From a virus: 21,346 nt of DNA. Positions within the stretch are counted from its first letter, which is position 1, and each line of letters begins with the position of its first letter. Below, one piece after another: positions 1 through 7,900 of this stretch. The notes below the pieces were generated by a model. That model ran no database searches, was not told the DNA's origin, and saw only the letters and a list, made by a program, of their open reading frames with translations. The translations under genes and the position numbers were made by a program. Location: positions 1 through 21,346 of IMG/VR virus record IMGVR_UViG_3300023243_000565. One strand, 5' to 3'.

Positions 1-713
1 ATGGATCAACTGAAGAAGGTTTAGACGCTCAGGATATTCAAGACATTATTGAAGATAAGTTTTCATATGATGAAGATTTAGATGATGAAAAGGATATTAG
101 AAAAATAAAACTAGCGAAGAAACGAGAACTTTCGAAAGCGAAAAAGTTTTTAAATGAACAGAAAGATATGTACGGTGTTCCTCTTGAGTCAAGTGGGAGT
201 GGGTTATCTGGAAATCAGGAACAAGACTTAGCAGCTTACAAAAAGTCAATCGAGGATTCAAAAAGTGTAACGGAGCAAAACAGTAAAAGGTATGATTATT
301 TCTTAAATAAAACCGAGTCGGTTTTTAACAATGAGTTCAAAGGTTTTGAATTCGAAGTTGGTGAAAAAAATATTACCTTTAAGTCAGGCGACACAAGTGA
401 ACTTAAAAATGTTCAATCTGATGTTAATAATTTCATTAACAAATTTATGGACAAGGATGGTTTAATTATGGATGCAAAAGGATATCATAAGGCTTTATCA
501 GTCGCTATGAATCCTGATAAGTTTGCTAAACACTTTTACGAACAGGGAGCAGCTTCTGCTTTAGACAGCTCTAATAGGAAGTCTAAAAACATCAATATGG
601 ATGTTAGGCAGCAGTCTCAAGTGTCATCCAAGAATGGGATAACAATTAGACCTGTAAGTAAAGGTAACGACAGCGGAAGGGGTCTGAAGATTAGAAGTAC
701 AAGGAAAAATTAA
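1..713 (+). CDS. Scaffold-like protein, C-terminal part (5' end outside window)
   Basis: The frame is open from the first bases of the window through the TAA ending at 713, so this is the C-terminal part (about 236 residues) of a longer protein. The ATG at 168 is only an internal methionine. The visible chain is highly charged and looks helical: an acidic stretch with several DE and ED pairs, then a lysine-rich segment (KIKLAKKRELSKAKKF), then a mixed region, and a basic tail ending GRGLKIRSTRKN. There is no membrane segment and no cysteine. Its position directly upstream of the major capsid protein, the charged helical composition and the motif HFYEQGAASALDSSNRKSKN match what I recall of scaffolding proteins in marine and crAss-like phages. 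These direct capsid assembly and leave the head. The scaffold role is inference from position and composition. The missing N-terminus could carry another domain such as a protease. Confidence 0.7.
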   Translation, partial: GSTEEGLDAQDIQDIIEDKFSYDEDLDDEKDIRKIKLAKKRELSKAKKFLNEQKDMYGVPLESSGSGLSGNQEQDLAAYKKSIEDSKSVTEQNSKRYDYFLNKTESVFNNEFKGFEFEVGEKNITFKSGDTSELKNVQSDVNNFINKFMDKDGLIMDAKGYHKALSVAMNPDKFAKHFYEQGAASALDSSNRKSKNINMDVRQQSQVSSKNGITIRPVSKGNDSGRGLKIRSTRKN

Positions 714-734
714 TAATTAAAAAAAATCAAAATT

Positions 735-2192
735 ATGCCAGTAAATGCAACACCGGGATTTGATTTGCAGCCAAGTGCGCAACAAACTCCATTAGCAACA
801 AACTACATAAGCAACTTTGATTTCTTAAATCAGTATCTTCCTGATACTTATGAAAAGGAATTTGAGCGTTATGGAAACAGATCAGTAGCATCATTCTTAA
901 GAATGGTTGGTGCTGAATTACCTTCAACTTCTGACCTTATTAAATGGACAGAACAAGGAAGGTTACACACGAAGTACCAGGCGGTAACTTCTTCAGGATC
1001 GATTGGTGCTGATTCGGCAGTTTGGACTATTCCAAACACGTCAACAAACTTTAACCCAGCATTAGGTGGGACATCTAGCCAAGCAGCTTTAAGAGCTGGT
1101 CAAACGGTTATGATTTCTGATAATAGCTCAAATTCTTCTGCACAGAACAAGGGTATTATTACTGTTGCTCCAACGGCTTCAAACCCGAATGTAGTAACAA
1201 TTGCTTACTATGAGTCTGCTGGTCAGACGATGGATGCAGGAATATCTTGTGATATTTTTGTATATGGTTCTGAATTCGCTAAAGGCGTAGAAGGAATGAA
1301 GGGTTCTTTAGAAGCTAACAACTATTTCTTCCAAAACAAACCAATCATAATCAAGGACAAGTATTCTGTTTCGGGTTCTGATATGGCTCAAATTGGATGG
1401 GTAGAAGTTGAAGGCGACAATGGAGTTGGGTACTTATGGTACTTAAAATCTGAGCATGAAACAAGATTACGTTTTGAGGATTATTTAGAAACAGCGATGA
1501 TTGAAGCAGTTCCTGCTGAAGCAGCGTCTGGAGCTGGAGATTACTTACAAGGCGTAGGTGCAGGACTTAGTGCTGTAAACGAGTCTGGTTCAGAAGGAAT
1601 TTTCTACGTTGTAGGAAATAGAGGAAATGTTTTTGGTGGTGGTAACCCTACTACTTTGGCACAATTTGATAACATTATTCAGAGACTTGATAAGCAGGGA
1701 TCTATTGAGGAGAATGTTATTTTTGTGGACAGACAGTTCTCATTTGATATTGACGATATGTTAGCTTCTCAAAACTCTTATGGAGATGGAGGAACTTCTT
1801 ATGGTTTATTTGACAATGACAAGGACATGGCATTGAATTTAGGTTTTACAGGTTTCCGTAGAGGTTATGACTTTTACAAGTCTGACTGGAAATACTTAAA
1901 CGATCCTACAATGAGAGGTGGTATAAATGCAGGAGCAGTTAATGGACTTTTAGTTCCAGCTGGTTCTACAACTGTTTATGACCAAGTCTTAGGAAAGAAC
2001 GCTAAGAGACCATTCTTACACGTTCGTTATAGAGCTTCAGAAACTGAAGACAGACGTTACAAGTCTTGGATTACTGGTTCTGCTGGTGGTGTTTCGACAA
2101 GTGATTTGGATGCAATGGAGGTAAACTTCTTGTCTGAAAGAGCAGTATGTACTTTAGGTGCAAACAACTTTTTCTTATTCCAACAAGCATAA
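735..2192 (+). CDS. Major capsid protein, crAss-like / HK97 fold
   Basis: 485 residues. This is the shell subunit of the head. The N-terminal block with YLPDTYEKEFERYGNRSV, then SFLRMVGAELP and EQGRLHTKY (about residues 34-82) is the pattern I recall from crAss-like and uncultured marine phage capsid proteins. The C-terminal block (RRYKSWITGSAGG then LDAMEVNFLSERAV) matches the same family. Between them lies a beta-rich stretch (about 95-180) suited to the E-loop and an inserted strand region, then a long P/A-domain segment. Length is normal for the family. The start is preceded by an A-rich leader (eight A in a row, then TCAAAATT), usual for Bacteroidetes, which rarely use Shine-Dalgarno sites. 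The gene follows the scaffold by 21 bases and is followed by a strong hairpin terminator, which fits separate high expression. I see no N-terminal propeptide that would require cleavage. Assignment is from remembered motifs and synteny. Confidence 0.9.
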   Translation: MPVNATPGFDLQPSAQQTPLATNYISNFDFLNQYLPDTYEKEFERYGNRSVASFLRMVGAELPSTSDLIKWTEQGRLHTKYQAVTSSGSIGADSAVWTIPNTSTNFNPALGGTSSQAALRAGQTVMISDNSSNSSAQNKGIITVAPTASNPNVVTIAYYESAGQTMDAGISCDIFVYGSEFAKGVEGMKGSLEANNYFFQNKPIIIKDKYSVSGSDMAQIGWVEVEGDNGVGYLWYLKSEHETRLRFEDYLETAMIEAVPAEAASGAGDYLQGVGAGLSAVNESGSEGIFYVVGNRGNVFGGGNPTTLAQFDNIIQRLDKQGSIEENVIFVDRQFSFDIDDMLASQNSYGDGGTSYGLFDNDKDMALNLGFTGFRRGYDFYKSDWKYLNDPTMRGGINAGAVNGLLVPAGSTTVYDQVLGKNAKRPFLHVRYRASETEDRRYKSWITGSAGGVSTSDLDAMEVNFLSERAVCTLGANNFFLFQQA

Positions 2193-2208
2193 GTAAATAA
2201 GTAGTATT

Positions 2209-2240
2209 AAATGGGGATTGATTTATCTTTCCCCATTTTT
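2209..2240 (+). terminator. Rho-independent terminator after the capsid gene
   Basis: A perfect 9-bp inverted repeat (AAATGGGGA at 2209-2217 pairing with TCCCCATTT at 2230-2238) encloses a 12-base loop and runs into five T (2236-2240). It lies 17 bases after the capsid stop. It probably stops or thins transcription so that the capsid gene and those upstream are made in excess over downstream genes. Confidence 0.78.
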
Positions 2241-2265
2241 ATAAATCAAATTTAATCATATCATA

Positions 2266-3018
2266 ATGAAAGAAAAACAACAGTACAAAGCAAAAGCTTA
2301 TCGTTTAAAAGGGAGTAAAGCTCCTTTATCATACATGTTATCTTCTAGGCACTCACAGAGGTCTCCTCTATTGTACTTTGACGAAACTAAAGGAACAAAT
2401 AGACCATTGCGTTATGCGCGTAATCAGAAGTCCGCTTTTGAGGATGAACAGGATGGTAATGCTATTATAGAGCCTATTGTTTTCGAAGACGGTTTATTAA
2501 CCGTTTCAAAGGAAAACCAAATATTACAAAAGTTTTTACACTTGCACCCAAGTAATGGAAACGTATTTGAAGAAATAAATAAAGAGCGTGATGCTTCTCA
2601 GGAACTAGAAAATGTTGAAACGGCACTAGATGCTCAGATTTCAGCAAAAGAAATAACAAAAGATACACTTAAGCTTACTCAGATTTGTCGTGTATTAATG
2701 GGTAATTCTATTGAGAACATGACTATTCCTGAATTAAAAAGAGATTTACTAGTTTATGCTAGAAACAATCCTGAAGAATTCTTGGATACTATTAATGATC
2801 CGATGCTTGAACTGATGGATGATGTTCATCAATTTTTCAACTCTACTTTACTAGGTTTTAGAAACAACAATAAAGATGTTTACTATAATTTAAGTAATAA
2901 TAAAAAGAAGATGCTAACTGTTCCGTTTGGAGAAGATCCTTACTTTATTGTTTCATCTTTCATGCAGAGTGATGAAGGTGTAGAGGTTTACAAGCTTCTT
3001 AAAGGTAAGATTAAATAA
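2266..3018 (+). CDS. Conserved head-module protein of unknown role
   Basis: 250 residues, no signal peptide or membrane segment. The N-terminal 25 residues are strongly basic. Next comes RPLRYARNQKSAFEDEQDG (about 44-64) and a block around FLHLHPSNGNVFEEI (about 89-103). The C-terminal half is helical and acidic, with LMDDVHQFFNS and a lysine-rich turn before the end. I recall genes with this RYARxQ...FEDEQ...HPxNG pattern just downstream of the capsid gene in uncultured marine phages, so it is likely a conserved part of the head module, but I know no demonstrated function. Options are an auxiliary capsid protein, a head-completion protein or an assembly factor. It stands alone between two terminators. 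The region upstream (2241-2265) is A/T-rich without a clear promoter, so it may depend on readthrough of the hairpin before it. Confidence 0.8.
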   Translation: MKEKQQYKAKAYRLKGSKAPLSYMLSSRHSQRSPLLYFDETKGTNRPLRYARNQKSAFEDEQDGNAIIEPIVFEDGLLTVSKENQILQKFLHLHPSNGNVFEEINKERDASQELENVETALDAQISAKEITKDTLKLTQICRVLMGNSIENMTIPELKRDLLVYARNNPEEFLDTINDPMLELMDDVHQFFNSTLLGFRNNNKDVYYNLSNNKKKMLTVPFGEDPYFIVSSFMQSDEGVEVYKLLKGKIK

Positions 3019-3039
3019 GATTTTACAAAATATACTAAG

Positions 3040-3072
3040 AACACTCTAAATAATTTAGGGTGTTTTTTTTTT
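3040..3072 (+). terminator. Rho-independent terminator
   Basis: The inverted repeat AACACTCTAAA (3040-3050) pairs with TTTAGGGTGTT (3054-3064), giving 11 bp with one G-T wobble around a three-base TAA loop, followed by a run of ten T (3063-3072). This is the strongest terminator in the window. It separates the head genes from the ring and tail genes and lies just before a candidate promoter. Confidence 0.88.
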
Positions 3073-3074
3073 GC

Positions 3075-3082
3075 TATATTTG
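3075..3082 (+). promoter_or_regulatory. Candidate Bacteroidetes-type -7 promoter element
   Basis: TATATTTG matches the Bacteroidetes sigma-A -7 consensus TAnnTTTG. It lies between the T-run of a terminator and the start codon at 3098, so transcription would begin near 3088-3090 with a very short leader. No clear TTG/TTTG -33 box is present at the expected distance; TTTAG at 3054-3058 is the nearest and lies inside the hairpin. Placement right after a terminator supports a fresh start for the tail operon. The motif alone is short and AT-rich, so chance occurrence is possible. Confidence 0.42.
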
Positions 3083-3097
3083 TAGAAAGAAATTATT

Positions 3098-4072
3098 ATG
3101 CCAATAAACGAAGTACGAAACACCGTATTAGCTATAGTTAATAAAAATAACTACGGATATATATCGCCACAAGACTTTAACTTATACTGTCAGCAGGCTC
3201 AGATGTCTATATTTGAAGATTATTTTTATGCTTATAACAATCAAATTGTTAAGGAGAATCAGAGAACATCTGGTACAGGATATGCGGATATTACAAAAGG
3301 ACTAGTTGAGGTAATTGACGGATTTTCAGCTACACAAACATTAATAAATAATGGAGCAAATTTATTTTCGCTTCCTAGTAACTATTACTTAATCAACAAA
3401 CTAAACTACTACCCTATAATTGTGGCTTCAGGGAATATAACCCTGAATGCTGCTTTTACAATCAATGACACTGGAGCAACTTTTGTAACAAGCGGAGTTG
3501 TAGCAGGTCAATTAGTATCATCTACTTCTAAAGATGGTGTTACGGCTGGTCAGAGCGCATATATAACAAGCGTAAATAGCGAGACCTCACTATCAATAAC
3601 AGTTGACTTATTTTCAAAAGTATCTACTATTGGTGGTTCGTATACTATCGTTCTAGGTAACGGAATAGTTGAAGTTGAAAGAGTTAATCAGCATAAAATA
3701 TTTTACCTAAAGTCATCACCATTAACTTCTCCATCTACTGGTTATCCAGCTTATGTATTAGGTAATGCCACGACTACAGGTTATGGGAATATAATTAATG
3801 TTTATCCAGAAACTTTAACAACACCGGGAACTATATTTGCACAGTACGTGAGGTACCCTATTGATCCAAAATGGACATACGTTGAGATTGTTTCAGGCGA
3901 GCCTGTATTCTCAGCCTCTCAAGATGACTACCAAGACTTCGAGTTACCCTTATCAGACGAACCTGCTTTAATAGCAAAAATATGTAAGTACGTAGGTATT
4001 GAAATTAGAGAGCAAGATGTTTTTCAATTTGGTGCAAATGAGTTACAATCAGAACAACAAACACAACGATAA
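3098..4072 (+). CDS. Tail-barrel ring protein with inserted beta domain
   Basis: 324 residues. The N-terminus (MPINEVRNTVLAIVNKNNYG, then YISPQDFNLYCQQAQ, IFEDYFYAYNNQ and SGTGYADITKGL) is a pattern I recall from crAss-like and marine phages, in a gene just upstream of the adaptor gene. By position it is one of the ring proteins stacked between portal and muzzle. From about residue 112 to 190 there is a Ser/Thr/Val-rich, beta-type stretch (NDTGATFVTSGVVAGQLV ... SLSITVDLF) with a composition unlike the flanks. It reads as an inserted small beta domain, perhaps facing outward. The chain then returns to the core (VEVERVNQHKIFYLKSSPL, then YVRYPIDPKW) and ends in an acidic helix and a Gln-rich tail. 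The stop TAA is directly followed by the ATG of the next gene. The ring number (R1, R2 or R3 of the crAss model) cannot be settled here. Confidence 0.78.
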   Translation: MPINEVRNTVLAIVNKNNYGYISPQDFNLYCQQAQMSIFEDYFYAYNNQIVKENQRTSGTGYADITKGLVEVIDGFSATQTLINNGANLFSLPSNYYLINKLNYYPIIVASGNITLNAAFTINDTGATFVTSGVVAGQLVSSTSKDGVTAGQSAYITSVNSETSLSITVDLFSKVSTIGGSYTIVLGNGIVEVERVNQHKIFYLKSSPLTSPSTGYPAYVLGNATTTGYGNIINVYPETLTTPGTIFAQYVRYPIDPKWTYVEIVSGEPVFSASQDDYQDFELPLSDEPALIAKICKYVGIEIREQDVFQFGANELQSEQQTQR

Positions 4073-4075
4073 ATG
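4070..4075 (+). other. TAAATG stop-start junction (ring 1 / ring 2)
   Basis: The stop codon and the next start codon abut with no intervening base, so both genes lie in the same frame and the second has no room for its own leader. This arrangement suggests that the second ring protein is translated by termination and re-initiation of the same ribosome, which would keep the two products near a fixed ratio. Confidence 0.6.
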
Positions 4076-4996
4076 GCATATATAAATGATTACGCATATT
4101 ACCAAAATTCAGGTAACGAACCAAAAGATGCAAACTGGGGTTCATATCAGTATGTTTCTCTAGCGGATATCGTTAACAATTTTATGTTAATGTACCAAGG
4201 AAATCACGAGCTGGTAAATAATGTTGACCGTTATCAAGTTTTGTTTCACGCAAAGAGAGGGATTCAGGAGTTGAATTATGATGCAATGAAGGAAATTAAA
4301 ATACTTCAATTAGATGTTACACTTCAACTTAGGTTTATACTTCCTCAAGATTATGTGAATTGGGTTAGGATTTCAGTTCATGCTGATGGTGTTTTAAAAC
4401 CTCTTACAGAAAATATTCAAACTAACTGGTCAGGGGCTTATCTTCAAGATCACGATGCAAACATATTATTTGATGAAGACGGAAATGTGTTAAAGCCTGA
4501 GAATTCAGAGCTTGATTTAGAAAGAATAACAGGTGGTGAAAAAAGTATTTACCTGAATGATGGGAGTAGGTTTAATGGTTCTGAGGGTTACTGTTGTGAT
4601 GGTGACTGGTATTTTGACTATGCAATTGGCGCACGTTTTGGTTTAAATACTGAAACAGCTAATTCAAACCCTACGTTTACAATAGATAAGCAATCAGGTG
4701 TAATTAATTTTAGCAACATCTCAAAAGCAGCATCTGTTGTTTTAGAGTATGTTTCTGATGGCATGGCTGGTGGTGTAGATTCTGAAGTTCAGTTAAATAA
4801 GTTATTTGAAGAATACATTTATGCTTATGTAAAATACTCAATCCTAAATGGGAAATTAGCTGTTCAGGAATATGTGGTTAATAGAGCAAGAAAAGATAAG
4901 TCTTCTTTACTTAGAAATGCTAAAATTAGATTAAGTAACATTCACCCTGGAAGACTCTTGCAGAATATGAGAGGCCAGAATAAATGGATAAAATAA
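4073..4996 (+). CDS. Tail adaptor/ring protein next to the muzzle gene
   Basis: 307 residues. The motif series SLADIVNNFMLMYQGNHELV, FHAKRGIQELNYDAMKEIK, FILPQDYVNWVRISV and LTENIQTNW (about residues 30-125) is what I recall from a very common marine phage gene that precedes the stabilisation (muzzle) gene. Its place matches the crAss ring protein adjacent to the muzzle, and by analogy the P22 gp4 or T7 gp11 adaptor that docks on the portal. The C-terminal third is helical (EYIYAYVKYSILNGKLAV), then basic (NRARKDKSSLLRNAKIRLS), again adaptor-like. A double cysteine (YCCDGDWYFDY, near residues 178-188) is notable for a cytoplasmically assembled structural protein. It begins directly on the preceding stop and ends one base before the muzzle start, so all three are co-translated. 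The exact ring number is inference. Confidence 0.82.
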   Translation: MAYINDYAYYQNSGNEPKDANWGSYQYVSLADIVNNFMLMYQGNHELVNNVDRYQVLFHAKRGIQELNYDAMKEIKILQLDVTLQLRFILPQDYVNWVRISVHADGVLKPLTENIQTNWSGAYLQDHDANILFDEDGNVLKPENSELDLERITGGEKSIYLNDGSRFNGSEGYCCDGDWYFDYAIGARFGLNTETANSNPTFTIDKQSGVINFSNISKAASVVLEYVSDGMAGGVDSEVQLNKLFEEYIYAYVKYSILNGKLAVQEYVVNRARKDKSSLLRNAKIRLSNIHPGRLLQNMRGQNKWIK

Positions 4997-4997
4997 T

Positions 4998-7900
4998 ATG
5001 CCAATAATTAATACAAACTTTGTTGCAGGTAGAATGAATAAGTCTGTTGACGAGAGACTTTTACCTCCAGGAGAATATATTGACGCACTTAATGTGAGGT
5101 TAGGTTCTACGGAAACTACTGAGATTGGAGCTGTTGAAAATGCAAAGGGTAACTCTAGACTTACAACGCTTAGTTATAAGGGGCAAGATTTAAGTCCTGC
5201 TGCTGTATGTATTGGCGCGTTTCAAGACGGTGTAAGAGAAACTTTGTATTGGTGGGTACACGATGATGAAAACCAAGCTGCCTCTGACGGAGTAGTAGAT
5301 ATGTTAGTGTCATACAACACGACTAGTCAGGTTATAAATTATCACGTTATTACTGAAGCTTTATTAAATTTTAATACAGATTATTTAATTACAGGAATAA
5401 GTTTAATTGATGGTTTATTGTTTTGGACAGATGATTTAAATCCACCTAGATATATAAATATTCTTAGAAACTACGACTCTCCAGAGGACGATGTAGACAA
5501 AATAAAAGAAGAAGACATTAGTGTAATTGTAAAAATCCCTGGTTTTGAAGATGCAGTAGATAACGTAACGCCATTACCCGTGCCTAAAATAACATTGTTA
5601 AATGTTCCGGGTGGAGAAAACTACATTAAAAATAGATTTCTTTGTTTTGCTTATAGGTATAGGTATTCTGATGGGCAGTATAGTGCTACATCATTATTTA
5701 GTTTACCAGCGTTTTCAGCAAAACCTTTTGATTTTGATACTAAAAACTTTAATAATGCAGGTATGGAAAACCTGTATAATGGAGTCACTGTAGAGTATTC
5801 TACAGGTAGTAAGAATGTGGTGGAAATTGATTTACTTTTTAAGGACACTAACGCAAATACAATTAATGTAATTGAACGATTTATAAAAGAAGATTATGGT
5901 TGGGCAGATAATACTATACAATCATACGTTTTTACTAACAGTAAAATATACACTGTTTTAGGTGGAGATGAATTACTTCGACAGTACGATAATGTTCCTC
6001 GTCTAGCTAAGGCTCAGATAATACAAGGAAATCGATTAATGTATGGGAATTATGTTGATGGATATAACTTTACAACAGGTAGTTCTGAGGGTACTAGAGT
6101 GGCTTTAGATTATAACACAAAAATAGTTAACACACCAATACAGTCTCAGGAGTTGCCATTTGCAAGTTTTGGTACAGGACTTACTTACAGTATAGATCCT
6201 TCAGATAGTAAAAGCTATATAAATAATATCCTTACTTTTGATTTGTCTTTAACAAACGGAAAGTTAATAAAAGGAGCTTTCATTGGTTTCATATTTAATA
6301 TTGAAAGTGAAGGAACTGCAGTAGGTTCCGGTCAGAGTGATAATCCTGCATGGTTAGCAAATGATCAGTTTAAAAATGCTAATTTTACTTTAGAGGTAAA
6401 CATTACTTTAGATGATGATTACTCTTCAACGTATGATTTTCTTACTAGCGCTTTATTTCAAAATGCTATAGGAACAATTCTTAATACTAATTTTAACCCA
6501 TTGTCTACATCGGATCAAGGTTCTTCTTTGACTGATTTTTTTAACAATGAATTATCATCACCGTCAACTTCTTTTCAATTTTCTAAAACAAACAGTGGTG
6601 TTACTAGTTCTGTAATACAGCAGGGTTTTTTACTATCTGGTATATCTCCTGGGTCTGATACTTTTAATATACAGATTATAGGTATGCAGTATCAAAACAC
6701 AGATACAACACCCACAACTACAGATATTTACGAATATTTTAGATTTGTTAGTGGTGAAGCTGGTTTTAGTAATACGGTAAATACTGGTAGCTTACATAGT
6801 AACAGAGATTATGAAACAGGTATTGTTTATAGTGATGGTTTCGGTAGGTCTTCTACGGTTTTAGTTTCGGAAAGAAATACAGTTTATGTAGAGCCAGGAA
6901 ATAGTGATACCCAAAATACAATACAAGTAGCATTAAGTTCTCTTGCTCCATACTGGGCTGAGAGATACAAGTTTGTTGTTAAACCAAGTTTAGCAAATTA
7001 TGAAGTTATATACACTAATCTTTATTACGTAAGGCCTAGTGATAATATGGTTTTCTTTAAACTGGAGGGAGATAATGTAAATAAAGTAACAAAGGGTCAA
7101 ACCCTAATAATAAAAGCAGATGTTTCAGGGCCTCTATCAAGACTTGAAAAAGCTGAAGTATTAGAAGTTCAGGCTGAGGCTAGGGACTTCTTGGCGCTAA
7201 GTAGTGAGTTAGGTGAAGATTCTAATCAACTAGCAGGTTTATACATGCAAATGAAAAACCAAAATTTCGACATTGTTATACCTGAAGATTCTGTAATAGA
7301 ATATGGAGAAATGGTTGTTAGGTCATCAAGTAACGGATGTACTTCTGGTAGAAAAATAGCTTATCCTTGCTACACTCAAGATGTGGTAGGTGATAGTTCT
7401 GCTACAACTAATTACACTGTTCCTGCTGGTTCATCTGTAAAAGTAAAAGTAAGAGCTTTTCGTAACGATACTTTTAATGGTAGAAGTTGCCAGGAAATAT
7501 TATGGGAATGGGATCAGCAATATATTTCAAGCGATGACTATTTAGATTTAAGAAAATGGTGGGTTGGAGATAATATAAATCCTGTAATTGCAGACCCAGG
7601 AAACTTGTCGGATGAAACAACTATAAATTACATTCAGTCTTTAGCGAATCCAAGTGGTACTCCTGGAAATGATATACTTGATACTAAGGGTGTTGCGGAC
7701 AATGTTGAATGTGAAAGTTTTGAAGTAACATTTCAGTGGATACAAGGTGATTCTCAATCGGCTGATGACCCATTGTATTTAGGTGTAAGTTCAGGAATGC
7801 ACGGATGCTATAGACCTACACAGTCAAATAGAACTGCAGATCTTCATGTTGAGTTAATTGTTCAAAGAGCAAATACTTTAATGGTTTTTGAAAGCGAGCC

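Noticed and set aside
1-24. ATG at position 1 as a gene start
   Set aside because: That frame meets TAG after seven codons. The real coding frame begins at base 3 and is open to the left.
168-713. Separate 181-aa gene starting at 168
   Set aside because: The same frame is open upstream to the window edge with similar charged coding sequence and no leader before 168, so the ATG is internal.
733-927. Minus-strand frames over the capsid gene and elsewhere
   Set aside because: All minus-strand frames of 60-100 codons lie inside strongly coding plus-strand genes, lack leaders and show no recognisable protein features.
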